64,000 nt of DNA. It comes from JBGTGG01 sp964398945 (GTDB taxonomy: Bacteria; Bacteroidota; Bacteroidia; Cytophagales; Cyclobacteriaceae). The translations under genes were made by a program, and so were the position numbers. The DNA is taken from assembly GCA_964398945.1 (NCBI GenBank), contig CAYNOT010000009.1, positions 140,735-204,734 of the forward strand, read 5' to 3'. Shown one piece after another: positions 42,830-52,052 of the stretch; the first letter of the stretch is position 1, and each line of letters starts with the position of its first letter. The notes under the pieces were generated by a model, which saw only the letters and a program-made list of their open reading frames with translations, ran no database searches and was not told the DNA's origin.

Positions 42830-44491
42830 ATGGATAATTTTTTCCTCAAGATTCTCGATCTTTTCAAAGGCATCTTTATCTTTTTAAAGATCGACTATCA
42901 ACTATTGCGCGCCATTGTGAAAGTGAAGCTTTCCATGGACAATAGGCGACCCGCGCTTTCTTTCCAGCGCAATCAAAAACCCAACCCTGGAAATCAGTTT
43001 TTATTGACATTATTTTTCTATTCGATATTTGGAGGCCTCGTTGCTTTTGGGCTGCTGGCAGTCCCCTCTTTTATGTTGGGTATGATTATCTATTTTAGTT
43101 TCATCATGGTAATCACTATCATGACACTAATTACGGATTTTTCATCCATTTTACTTGATACCGCTGACAATACGATTATCCTACCGCGCCCGGTTGACAG
43201 CCGGACATTGTTTGCTGCACGAAGCACACACATTGCTCTCTATCTTGGCCAGTTAGCCCTAGCACTTTCCATTGTTCCCATAATTGCAATAGTTTTCAAA
43301 TACAATGTTATCATGTTGCTCACATTTATTGTGACAACTATTTTTTCCATTATCGTTGCTGTGTCAGTGACAAACGCTTTTTACCTGCTTCTTCTACAAT
43401 TTTCAAATGAGGAGAAACTAAAAAACATTATCAACTATTTTCAAATCACAATGGCGGTCTTTATCGTGGGAGGCTATCAGCTATTGCCACGGCTGGCTGG
43501 TCGATTAGAACTGGATACATATGTTTTCGAAATTCAATGGTGGCATTACCTCCTTCCACCGATGTGGATGGCCAGCACTTTAGAAGCAGTGCACGAAAAC
43601 CTGTACGATATCGCCCATGTTTGCATGATGGGATGTTCAATAGCAATACCCCTATTGGCCACCTACATGGTAAACCAATATTTGACCCCTGTTTTCAGTA
43701 GAAAGTTAGGCGTATTGGATGGTGGAAACGAAAAAGTTGAGAACAAAAGAAAAACCAGCAGCGGTATAACGCACAACTTTTCACGATGGATAACACGCAG
43801 TCCGATTGAAAAAGGTGTATTCGAATTGGTTTCAAAATTACTTTCAAGAGACAGGAAAATAAAACTAAAGATTTACCCGGCATTCGGTTACATGATAGTT
43901 TTTGGATTGATTTTTTTGATTAGCAATCGGGAAGATTTTTCAACTACCTGGGCCAACTTGCCATCCACTCAATATTATTTGGTGCTTATCTACGTTACAT
44001 TTATTGTCCTTCAAATGGCCCTGGCTGAGATTCCATATTCTGATGATTTTCCCGCTGGCATGATCTATTTCATTACCCCTATACCTCATCCCGGGGAAAT
44101 TCTTTCGGGGACATTAAAGGCTCTCTTTGTCAGATTGTTTATTCCGGGTTATCTATTGGTGAGTACTTTTGTTTTGTTCGTTTGGAGAGCATCTGCTATC
44201 GATGATCTCCTCTTCGGTTTTTTTAACAATTTTATTATGTTGATGATCATGGCAATGATTAATCAGCGTCATCTCCCCTTTTCAATAGCACCTAACCTGC
44301 GAGCGCAATCCGGTAATCTTGCACGTGGCCTGATTAGTACTATCGCCATTGGTATAATAGGTTTCGGACACTACTTTTTATCCATGCAGCCTATACTTGT
44401 ACCGTTAGCCATTCCATTCCAGATCGTCACTATCTATTTCTTGCTTAGATTTTACAAAAAAACAAGTTGGGAAAAGTTGACGCTGCAATAA
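42830..44491 (+). CDS. ABC transporter permease subunit
   Basis: 553 residues with about twelve hydrophobic segments (for example near 57-85, 86-105, 138-160, 162-188, 200-222, 270-288, 350-370, 385-400, 440-460, 465-480, 503-525 and 528-545). There is a polar cytoplasmic loop around 300-340 (RKTSSGITHNFSRWITRSP). It has no named motif I recognise, but it is immediately fused in operon to an ABC ATPase (TAAATGG junction), which identifies it as the membrane partner. The resulting pair is probably an exporter. Confidence 0.82.
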   Translation: MDNFFLKILDLFKGIFIFLKIDYQLLRAIVKVKLSMDNRRPALSFQRNQKPNPGNQFLLTLFFYSIFGGLVAFGLLAVPSFMLGMIIYFSFIMVITIMTLITDFSSILLDTADNTIILPRPVDSRTLFAARSTHIALYLGQLALALSIVPIIAIVFKYNVIMLLTFIVTTIFSIIVAVSVTNAFYLLLLQFSNEEKLKNIINYFQITMAVFIVGGYQLLPRLAGRLELDTYVFEIQWWHYLLPPMWMASTLEAVHENLYDIAHVCMMGCSIAIPLLATYMVNQYLTPVFSRKLGVLDGGNEKVENKRKTSSGITHNFSRWITRSPIEKGVFELVSKLLSRDRKIKLKIYPAFGYMIVFGLIFLISNREDFSTTWANLPSTQYYLVLIYVTFIVLQMALAEIPYSDDFPAGMIYFITPIPHPGEILSGTLKALFVRLFIPGYLLVSTFVLFVWRASAIDDLLFGFFNNFIMLMIMAMINQRHLPFSIAPNLRAQSGNLARGLISTIAIGIIGFGHYFLSMQPILVPLAIPFQIVTIYFLLRFYKKTSWEKLTLQ

Positions 44492-44500
44492 AATAGCAAT

Positions 44501-44619
44501 TATATAGTATTACCAGTATACTTATTTGCTGCCGGGGAAAATACAACATGAACGGGTTAATATTGTAGTGTCATTTAAGGAGTTGTTACCCTAGCTTTAT
44601 ATAGTCCAAATACTATATA
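44501..44619 (+). promoter_or_regulatory. TATATAGT sites and promoter of the alginate-export-type porin
   Basis: TATATAGT occurs at 44501-44508 and again at 44598-44605, where it forms a perfect palindrome with ACTATATA (44612-44619; 6-nt spacer) touching the start codon at 44621. The second copy overlaps a -7-like TAGCTTTA (44592-44599). A repressor bound here would block both transcription and initiation. Confidence 0.5.
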
Positions 44620-44620
44620 A

Positions 44621-45934
44621 ATGAAAATCCTACCAATTGCTGTTGGCCTCGTCATACTGATTTCTTTCCGTGTTTTTGCCCAACCGAAATTTAGCTTCAG
44701 CGGGCAATATATGAACCGTGCAGAATACCGCCACGGCTTCTCTACGTTAGCGTCCCCTGATCAGGACCCTGCATTTTTTATTTCCCAACGAATGCGGTTG
44801 GAGGGCACAATGGTGTATGACCGTGTTGAAGCAAAAATGAATATCCAGGATGTTCGTACCTGGGGCAATACCTCCAACCTTGCCATCGATAAGAGTGGCT
44901 TGCTGTCGGTGCACGAAGCATGGCTTGGCCTGCAACTCAGCAACAAAGTAAAACTTAAAATGGGCCGTCAGGAAATCAAGTACGATGAGGATCGCATCTT
45001 CGGAAACCTGGATTGGGCCATGCAGGCACGAAGGCACGATGCAGCACTTTTGGTGTATTATGATTCCGCCAGCAAAACCCTTTTACACTTTGGTTTTGCC
45101 TTTAATGAGGAACAAGAAAATTTAGAGGGAACAGTCTATACACTGGCGAATAATTACAAAACCTTTCAATATGGATACTTCCTCAAACCTTTTGGCAATT
45201 TAACATTGTCGTTTCTATTTCTCAATAATGGATTTGAATATACGATACCCAACACCAACCCGGTAGCATACAAAACTGTTTTTAGCCAAACTTTTGGCCC
45301 CTGCATCAATTATAAAAATCCTGCTAAAAAATTATCGTGGAACTCCACTTTCTATTTGCAAACCGGAAAGAACAACCTTAATCAATCACTTTTTGCCTAC
45401 GACTGGTTAGGGGAAGTTGCTGTTCAACTCGTACCAACATTTTCATTGACTGCGGGTTTTGAATTGTTGTCCGGCACAAGCCAACTTTCGAGTGATCCTG
45501 AAAAGAGCAAATCGTTCAATCCTTTTTATGGGACCAACCACCGCTTCAATGGCTACATGGATTATTTCTATGTCGGAAATCATGTTAACTCAGTCGGCCT
45601 GCAGGATTTTTACCTGAAAGGATTAATCAAAAAAGAAAAAGCCTTCGTTGGAATAGACTTCCATTTGTTCAATGCAGCCGCGGATATTATTGATGCTGAA
45701 AACATTGCCGAAGCAGCAGGAAGAAACCTGGGAACAGAAGTGGATCTTACTGTATGCTATAACTTTTGGAAATCTGTCTCCCTGCAAGGCGGATATTCCC
45801 AAATGTTTGCAACCGCAAGTATGGAGTACCTGAAAAATGTTCCGGATGGAAGCCAACAGGTTAACAACTGGGCATATTTAATGGTGATCTTCAGGCCCGG
45901 TAATGATTGGCCGAGGACAGGGTTAAAATTATAG
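44621..45934 (+). CDS. Alginate-export family outer-membrane porin
   Basis: 437 residues with a signal peptide (PIAVGLVILISFRVFAQ) and alternating beta-strand pattern to the C terminus. Diagnostic segments are SFSGQYMNRAEYRHGF, MRLEGTMVYDRVEAKMNIQDVRTWG, HEAWLGLQLSNKVKLKMGRQ and the C-terminal GGYSQMFATASMEYLKNV. The alginate_exp family includes AlgE of Pseudomonas, but most Bacteroidota members are general outer-membrane channels whose substrates are unknown. It stands in a separate transcription unit behind a palindromic candidate operator. Confidence 0.85.
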   Translation: MKILPIAVGLVILISFRVFAQPKFSFSGQYMNRAEYRHGFSTLASPDQDPAFFISQRMRLEGTMVYDRVEAKMNIQDVRTWGNTSNLAIDKSGLLSVHEAWLGLQLSNKVKLKMGRQEIKYDEDRIFGNLDWAMQARRHDAALLVYYDSASKTLLHFGFAFNEEQENLEGTVYTLANNYKTFQYGYFLKPFGNLTLSFLFLNNGFEYTIPNTNPVAYKTVFSQTFGPCINYKNPAKKLSWNSTFYLQTGKNNLNQSLFAYDWLGEVAVQLVPTFSLTAGFELLSGTSQLSSDPEKSKSFNPFYGTNHRFNGYMDYFYVGNHVNSVGLQDFYLKGLIKKEKAFVGIDFHLFNAAADIIDAENIAEAAGRNLGTEVDLTVCYNFWKSVSLQGGYSQMFATASMEYLKNVPDGSQQVNNWAYLMVIFRPGNDWPRTGLKL

Positions 45935-46145
45935 CACGCGGCAGTCACACATTAAAATACTGTACGTGATAGTATAAAAAGGTATTCTTTACATTTTAGG
46001 TAGAAATCATTCGTGTGTGTAAAACATTCCCCATCATTAAAACCAAATACTTATTGATTTTTAAGAAACTTGCCCTAACTTTATCGTTACGTCCGTAGTT
46101 CGATTGACTTGTGGGCTTGTTCATTAGCAACATGAATTTTACACT

Positions 46146-47651
46146 ATGAAAAAATTTATAAAGATCCCTCTCTCACTCTTGGTTTTTGGCACACTCCTCA
46201 TATTTCAAAATTGTAAAGACAAAGACAAACCGGAAGAACCACCCATTGCAAAATTCACATTCACCTCCGACAATGGATTTGAAGCTCCTTCAACCATTAC
46301 CTTTGCCAATACCTCAACCAATGCTACCACCTATGAGTGGGATTTCGGTGATGGTACCGCAACCGTCACTACCGAAAACCCGGTGCACGTTTTTGAAAAT
46401 ACAGGGAGCTATACTGTTACCTTAACAGCAAAGAAAGGATCCAAAACCAATTCTTCCACGGCTACGATCACCATTGTTGATCCGACACCTGTTGCATCAT
46501 TCACCTATGAATCCAATAACAATTTTATAACGCCTTCAGAAATTACGTTTACCAATACCTCCACCAGCGCAGTTGGTTATGAATGGGATTTTGGTGATGG
46601 CAGTGATCCCGTAACCGATGAAAATCCAGTGCATACCTTTGCTGCCACCGGGGATTATACAGTAACATTGAAAGCAATAAACGGAGCCAAGTCCGACACG
46701 GAGACTGTGTCCATTTCAATCACCCCTGCCGATCCCACAGCCGACTTTACGTTTGTATCGAACAACGATTTTCATACACCATCAGTAATTACCTTTACCA
46801 ACACCTCCACATCCGCGATGTCATACGAATGGGACTTTGGCGATGGTAGTGCAACCTCAACAGAAGAAAACCCGGTACACACATATACAACAACCGGAAG
46901 TTATACTGTAACACTCACCGCCACCAACGAAACTTTATCTGATGAGAAAACTGCAACAATTGTAATCACCCCGTTCCAACCGGTTGCGAATTTCACCCAT
47001 ACATCAAACAATGGCTACACCGCGCCATCGAACATCACGTTTACCAACACTTCAACGAATGCTGCCAGTGTGGTTTGGGATTTTGGTGATGAAAGTGCGA
47101 CCTCAACAGAAGGAAACCCGGTACATAGCTATGCAACACCGGGAACCTATACAGTAACACTTACCGCTACCAACGAAACATTGACCGATGTGGAAACCAA
47201 AACTATTACGATTTCCGAAATGGCGTACACAGGTGTGTACCAACTTGTTTCGGCTATAATCTCGGAAGATGTTATCATTGATGGAGAACTCTATCAAGCA
47301 GGACGGGATGTAACGGCTGATGCACAAACATTGTTTGATGTTGTATCGTGCGGCAATCCTGCCAATCGTGCCATGGATTTGAAGTTCACAGGGGACCTTG
47401 CTTTTGTATGCATTGGCCCCAACAACGAAACCTCAGCCGGTAGCTGGAGCGGAAATGCCTCGACAAAAATTATTGATATTACATTTACAAGTCCCCCCTA
47501 CCCAACACTGTTCATTATCTCTATTGAAAATGCCACATTATCCGGCAACACACTCACCGGGGAAATGAATGAGACCGGACTTCCGGGGGTATTGTTTGGA
47601 CTTTCGGGTACAATTTACGTTAGCCTGGATTTGGAATTTGAGAAGCAGTAA
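46146..47651 (+). CDS. PKD-repeat surface lipoprotein
   Basis: 501 residues. The signal KIPLSLLVFGTLLIFQNC has a lipobox cysteine at about 22. Four PKD domains follow (about 35-115, 118-202, 203-290, 291-375), each with the hallmark: YEWDFGDG in the first three, VVWDFGDE in the fourth, with the shared ITFTNTST before it. The remaining 125 residues (GVYQLVSAIISEDVIIDGEL on) form an unassigned beta-rich domain. PKD domains mediate surface protein interactions. The four copies are similar at DNA level and may recombine. The upstream gap (45935-46145) shows only a -7-like TAACTTTA near 46075. Confidence 0.85.
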   Translation: MKKFIKIPLSLLVFGTLLIFQNCKDKDKPEEPPIAKFTFTSDNGFEAPSTITFANTSTNATTYEWDFGDGTATVTTENPVHVFENTGSYTVTLTAKKGSKTNSSTATITIVDPTPVASFTYESNNNFITPSEITFTNTSTSAVGYEWDFGDGSDPVTDENPVHTFAATGDYTVTLKAINGAKSDTETVSISITPADPTADFTFVSNNDFHTPSVITFTNTSTSAMSYEWDFGDGSATSTEENPVHTYTTTGSYTVTLTATNETLSDEKTATIVITPFQPVANFTHTSNNGYTAPSNITFTNTSTNAASVVWDFGDESATSTEGNPVHSYATPGTYTVTLTATNETLTDVETKTITISEMAYTGVYQLVSAIISEDVIIDGELYQAGRDVTADAQTLFDVVSCGNPANRAMDLKFTGDLAFVCIGPNNETSAGSWSGNASTKIIDITFTSPPYPTLFIISIENATLSGNTLTGEMNETGLPGVLFGLSGTIYVSLDLEFEKQ

Positions 47652-47798
47652 TTTGCCACTAAGTGGTGTGTATTCGGCTGTTGGGCGCAATGCCAAGACT
47701 GAATAATAACTTTTTCTATCAGCCCGCCACCACTCTGACCTTATTCATTATTGGTGTAAAAACCACTGTGGTGTGAGTGTTGTCTGTGTTTCTTAAAT

Positions 47799-50357
47799 TT
47801 GCTTTCAAGTACAACTGTTGAACGTTTGAATCAGTCAATTACCAAAATATGGACCACGATAATCGTACTTGCCTGTACATACGGGGCGCTGATCTATTGG
47901 GGCGCCAAAAGCTACAAGGATTCCTCGGCCTCCATTGAAAGCATACTCTTGCCGGACCTGGAATCCAAAGCAATCAATTCGCTTTACAAGTTTATTGTCC
48001 AGTCTGACCTGCATTTCAATAATTTCATCCTTACCAATGATAGCACTCAATGGCGCTATTCGTTGACGTATGGCCAAAAGGTGGATAGCTTGCTTGTGGA
48101 AATAGAATACCTTGCGGGAAAAGATAACAGGCAAAAAGCCACATCTTTTGATTCGCTAAAAGCAATCATCAAAGAAAAATCAAGGATAAATTCTATTTTA
48201 ATTGATCTGAAGAAGAAGCAGAATTCTTACTTCTTTACTGAACAAGCTTTGGAAAGGATCAAAATACAGCTTTCCGATTCGGCCTATATCGATAAGTCCA
48301 TTGTCTTTAAAAGTGACCTTATTACCACCCGCGATACACTCGAGCATCTGGACATCGTTCAAAGCCCGGATGAATACAGGGGACTTCGGGGTTTTTTCCG
48401 AAAGATATTCGGCAAAGAAAAAATCCAGATCGATACCATTGTTACATTACAAGAACAAATAAACTATGGGTTGGAAGTATCGATCGATAGTAGCATCGTT
48501 CGGGATTATTACATTGACACCACGGTGGCCTTGGTCAAAAAAATACTGATAGATGTGCTGGATGAAGAAGTGCAACTCCAGAAGGAGTTGCATACCACAG
48601 AACTTGAGCTTATCACGTACAACGAGTTGCTGTTGCGCAACATCCGGAACTTGTTGGATGATATCTCCTTTTCCAATGAACACACATTGCGCGCAGAACA
48701 GGAGCTGGCCAAACGCAAAATTGAAAAAGCTAATTCACAATTCCTGATCATCGCAGGTTCAGGATTATTCCTGGGTTTCGTCTTGCTTATCATCCTGATC
48801 AAGGATATAACCCGGACAAACCTCTATAGAAAACAACTGGAAAAGGAAAAAGAACGCGCTGAGCAACTGGCGGCAGCAAAAGAAATATTCTTATCAAAAA
48901 TGAGCCATGAAATACGCACACCCCTTCATAGTATTTCGGGTTTCACGCATTTGCTGGATAAGGAAATTGGCCGTGGCAAACAACGAAAATTCCTAACCGG
49001 AATAAGCCATGCCAACCATTATCTAAATGAATTGATCAGCAACATCCTTGAACAAGCCAGAATCAGTTCCGGGACTTTCAAACTGGAAGCAACCCAGGTA
49101 TACATTCCGGATTTGTGCAAAGAAATCGAAATCCTTTTTAAGCTACGGAAAGAAGAACAAGAAAACACATTCAAACTCAGTTACTCCGATGAACTGAAAA
49201 ACTATACAGTGGTAATCGACCCTGTAAAACTTAAGCAAGTATTGATCAACTTGTTGGGCAATGCTTTTAAATATACTGCCAAAGGAAGTGTCTTATTGGA
49301 TTTTAGCCTGCTGTCAACAGGCCGCAAAAACAAATTAAAAGTTCTGATAGCAGATACAGGAACAGGTATTGACCCGAAAGATCAACCTTCCATCTTTGAG
49401 CCTTTCAATCAGATCCCCAATTCACAGCCAAATAATATGCATGGTACAGGGCTTGGCCTTTCCATAAGCAAGCACATTGTAGAACATTTTGGTGGTGACA
49501 TCCAACTACAGTCGGAAGCGGGCAAAGGCAGTGTGTTTACCATTCATATTCCGGTTACCTGTGAACCTTTTGCCAAAAAACCAGAAAAAACGGTTGTGCC
49601 TGATTTTCAAAATGCCTACTACCCGATCAACGTACTCGCTATTGAAGACGATAAATGGAATGCCTATCTGCTTGAAAATTACCTTTCAGGCCATCTTCAA
49701 AAATTGAAATTATGCGAAACAGCTGAACAAGCACTCGCTGAACTAGGCCAGACCCCCAATCATTACGACATCATTCTAACCGATATGAACCTTCCCCAAA
49801 TGGATGGGAAGACTTTCTTCCAAAAAATTGCCGGCAACAATCCACCTCCTGTTATAGCGTTGTCTGCCAGTCTGAGCAAGAAAGATTACGATTTATTGAT
49901 CCAACTTGGATTTGCCAATGCGCTCGGAAAGCCCTTTAACCAGAAAGATTTGCTGGATGCCATCGACAAGTTGTTTAAACGCAAACCGCTTCCGGAAAAA
50001 GCGGGGCCACAACCTGAAAACTTTAAAATCGATATGGGCGGCCTGGTTGGTTTTATGGATGCGGGATCGTTACAAGCAGATGCGTACTATGCGCAATTCA
50101 TTTCTTCTTTTGAAAGCAAAGTGAACGCATTTAAACAGGCTATCAATGTCGACCTGAAAGAACTTGGGCGCATGGCCCACCAGTTGAAATCAAACTGTGA
50201 ACAGATCGGCATCACGGATTTAAGTGAACGTTTGCATTCCATCGAATTGTTTGCAGAAATTGAAAAGAAAGACCGTGCCTTTGAAGAGGCCGGTTCAATC
50301 TTGCCATTGCTTGAGTCTATCCTTTCAGAATTGCAGCAGGGTATCCGGTCTGAGTGA
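47799..50357 (+). CDS. Hybrid sensor histidine kinase with receiver and HPt domains
   Basis: 852 residues. A membrane segment near 15-35, a periplasmic helical sensor region (about 40-320) and a second span (328-345) precede the HisKA domain with the phosphoacceptor in MSHEIRTPLHSISG, then HATPase_c (DTGTGIDPKDQ; GTGLGLSISKHIVEHFGG), a receiver domain (ILTDMNLPQMDG with phospho-Asp) and a C-terminal HPt domain (MAHQLKSNCEQIG). It is a phosphorelay protein. The start is uncertain: the frame opens with TTG at 47799, another TTG is at 47826, and no ATG follows until the kinase core. A -7-like TAAATTTG (47794) lies on the first TTG. Confidence 0.92.
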   Translation: MLSSTTVERLNQSITKIWTTIIVLACTYGALIYWGAKSYKDSSASIESILLPDLESKAINSLYKFIVQSDLHFNNFILTNDSTQWRYSLTYGQKVDSLLVEIEYLAGKDNRQKATSFDSLKAIIKEKSRINSILIDLKKKQNSYFFTEQALERIKIQLSDSAYIDKSIVFKSDLITTRDTLEHLDIVQSPDEYRGLRGFFRKIFGKEKIQIDTIVTLQEQINYGLEVSIDSSIVRDYYIDTTVALVKKILIDVLDEEVQLQKELHTTELELITYNELLLRNIRNLLDDISFSNEHTLRAEQELAKRKIEKANSQFLIIAGSGLFLGFVLLIILIKDITRTNLYRKQLEKEKERAEQLAAAKEIFLSKMSHEIRTPLHSISGFTHLLDKEIGRGKQRKFLTGISHANHYLNELISNILEQARISSGTFKLEATQVYIPDLCKEIEILFKLRKEEQENTFKLSYSDELKNYTVVIDPVKLKQVLINLLGNAFKYTAKGSVLLDFSLLSTGRKNKLKVLIADTGTGIDPKDQPSIFEPFNQIPNSQPNNMHGTGLGLSISKHIVEHFGGDIQLQSEAGKGSVFTIHIPVTCEPFAKKPEKTVVPDFQNAYYPINVLAIEDDKWNAYLLENYLSGHLQKLKLCETAEQALAELGQTPNHYDIILTDMNLPQMDGKTFFQKIAGNNPPPVIALSASLSKKDYDLLIQLGFANALGKPFNQKDLLDAIDKLFKRKPLPEKAGPQPENFKIDMGGLVGFMDAGSLQADAYYAQFISSFESKVNAFKQAINVDLKELGRMAHQLKSNCEQIGITDLSERLHSIELFAEIEKKDRAFEEAGSILPLLESILSELQQGIRSE

Positions 50358-50466
50358 CCCGCACCTGTAAATTTCATTGCACAATACCCACCTCAGATCG
50401 TAGTAAAATCCAACAATTTGTAGGGATCGAATCCCGCAAAAGGGCTTTCTATGCACTATAAGGCAG

Positions 50467-50483
50467 GTGGCACAGTAGTTGGC
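50467..50483 (+). promoter_or_regulatory. Possible -24/-12 sigma-54 element
   Basis: TGGCAC (50468) followed by AGTAG and TTGGC resembles TGGCACG-N4-TTGCW. The -24 GG and -12 G are in place but the essential C is a G, so I regard it as weak. If used, transcription would begin inside the annotated start and favour the ATG at 50510. Confidence 0.3.
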
Positions 50484-50488
50484 AACCA

Positions 50489-51970
50489 ATGAGCAACACC
50501 AGTCACAAAATGAAAGAATCTATGAGAATTTCACAATTGTTGAACACTCCTGTGGGGGTATTGAGTCGTAAGAGTTTAATAGAAAAGGCCAGCATTTTGA
50601 AGCCTGGGGAAAAAACACCACCAGGAAACGTACTCCATAAAATCGCGCGTGTGGTATTGACCCCGCTCGACTATTTGGTTTTGTTCAGTACGTTTTTCCT
50701 TCTATTTGGTGCAGCTTTATTGGTATACGAGCTACAGCCTTCTTTTCATGACCTTCATTTGGATAGAATGGATACAACCCTGGGAAAGGTGTTCATCATT
50801 ATTTCCCTGGTACTGTTGGCATTCCGGCTTTGTTTTCTCGTGTATGTTTTCGTTTTGCACAAACGCTACAAACCCATACCATCCGTTGCAGATGACAAGT
50901 TGCCCACCTGTACGGTGATTGTTCCTGCATACAATGAAGGCAAGTTGGTTTGGAAAACATTGAAGAGCCTGGCAGAAAGTGATTACCCGGCAGAAAAATT
51001 ACAATTGATATGCATTGATGATGGCAGCAAAGACAACACCTGGCAGTGGATGAAAAAGGCCAAGCAGGAGTTGGGGGAAAGGGTGAATATCTACCAGCAA
51101 CCAAAAAATATGGGGAAGCGCCATGCATTGTATCGTGGTTTTCATTTGGCCACAGGTGATATTTTTATAACAGTGGACAGTGATTCCATAGTGAAGAGAG
51201 ATACGTTGAGGAATATGGTGAGCCCTTTTGCAGATAATGAAAAATGTGGTGCTGTTGCAGGAAATGTACAAGTACTTAACAACAAAGCTGCAATCATCCC
51301 AAAAATGCTCAGTGTTAGCTTTGTTTTCAGTTTCGAATTTGTTCGATCGGCCCAGAGCGTTTTAGGATCTGTCCTGTGCACACCAGGTGCATTGGCTGCC
51401 TATCGAAGGAATGCGGTAATGAAATGTTTGCCTGAATGGATCAATCAAACGTTCATGGGGCAACCCTCCGACATTGGTGAAGATCGTGCCATGACGAATA
51501 TGATTTTGAAGCAGGGGTATGAAGTCAAATTTCAAAGCAATGCATACGTATTGACCGATACACCTGAAAAATATAAAAACCTTTACAAAATGTTTATCCG
51601 TTGGGAACGGAGCAATGTGAGGGAAAACATAATGATGAGCAAATTTGCCTTTAAGGATTTCCGTGAGGGATCAAAAACCGGTACCCGGCTATTCCTCATC
51701 AATCAATGGCTTAGGGTGATTACGGCCTATCCGATGGTGTTGATTATGTTGGGTTTTGTAGTACTCCATCCTGTGCTTTTTATCAGTTCAACATTGCTCA
51801 GCATTTTGGTCTTTTCATCTATCCCCGCCCTTTTCTTTGCGAGGAGGCATTCCTTTGCGGAATCTGTGTGGGCATATACCTATGGCATATTCCATACGTT
51901 TGCCCTTTTTTGGATTACGCCTTATGCCATTGCAACCGCCAGCCGAAGCGGTTGGTTGACAAGGGGCTAA
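50489..51970 (+). CDS. Processive family 2 glycosyltransferase
   Basis: 493 residues. Two N-terminal membrane spans (about 55-78 and 96-124) are followed by a GT2 catalytic domain: VIVPAYNEGKLVWKTLKSL, the CIDDGSKDNTWQWM UDP-binding acid, ITVDSDSIVKRDTL (DxD), GEDRAMTNMILKQG (the general base) and FIRWERSNVREN (the QxxRW-like motif). C-terminal spans follow (about 410-470). This is the HAS/NodC/PgaC-type architecture that polymerises and exports a polysaccharide. The sugar is unknown. In-frame ATGs at 50510 and 50522 are alternative starts. Confidence 0.9.
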   Translation: MSNTSHKMKESMRISQLLNTPVGVLSRKSLIEKASILKPGEKTPPGNVLHKIARVVLTPLDYLVLFSTFFLLFGAALLVYELQPSFHDLHLDRMDTTLGKVFIIISLVLLAFRLCFLVYVFVLHKRYKPIPSVADDKLPTCTVIVPAYNEGKLVWKTLKSLAESDYPAEKLQLICIDDGSKDNTWQWMKKAKQELGERVNIYQQPKNMGKRHALYRGFHLATGDIFITVDSDSIVKRDTLRNMVSPFADNEKCGAVAGNVQVLNNKAAIIPKMLSVSFVFSFEFVRSAQSVLGSVLCTPGALAAYRRNAVMKCLPEWINQTFMGQPSDIGEDRAMTNMILKQGYEVKFQSNAYVLTDTPEKYKNLYKMFIRWERSNVRENIMMSKFAFKDFREGSKTGTRLFLINQWLRVITAYPMVLIMLGFVVLHPVLFISSTLLSILVFSSIPALFFARRHSFAESVWAYTYGIFHTFALFWITPYAIATASRSGWLTRG

Positions 51971-51997
51971 GTGCTGAGGGAAACCTGATTGTGGAAT

Positions 51998-52052
51998 ATA
52001 AGATTGATTGTTCTTTGCGGTGACTACCACCGTAATCAACAATCAATCTTAT
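51998..52052. terminator. Long hairpin at the convergent gene ends
   Basis: Perfect 15-bp inverted repeat ATAAGATTGATTGTT (51998-52012) / AACAATCAATCTTAT (52038-52052), with an inner CGGTG (52018) / CACCG (52028) stem. It lies after the glycosyltransferase stop and contains the stop and last codons of the convergent regulator gene. No long T-run is present, but its placement suits a bidirectional transcript end. Confidence 0.55.

Noticed and set aside
46260..47220. DNA repeats within the PKD lipoprotein gene as a mobile or regulatory repeat
   Set aside because: They are simply the four similar PKD domain coding units.
47768..47785. TGGTGT-N5-TTGT as a sigma-54 promoter for the hybrid kinase
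   Set aside because: The -12 GC is replaced by GT and the -24 core is poor; chance is more likely.
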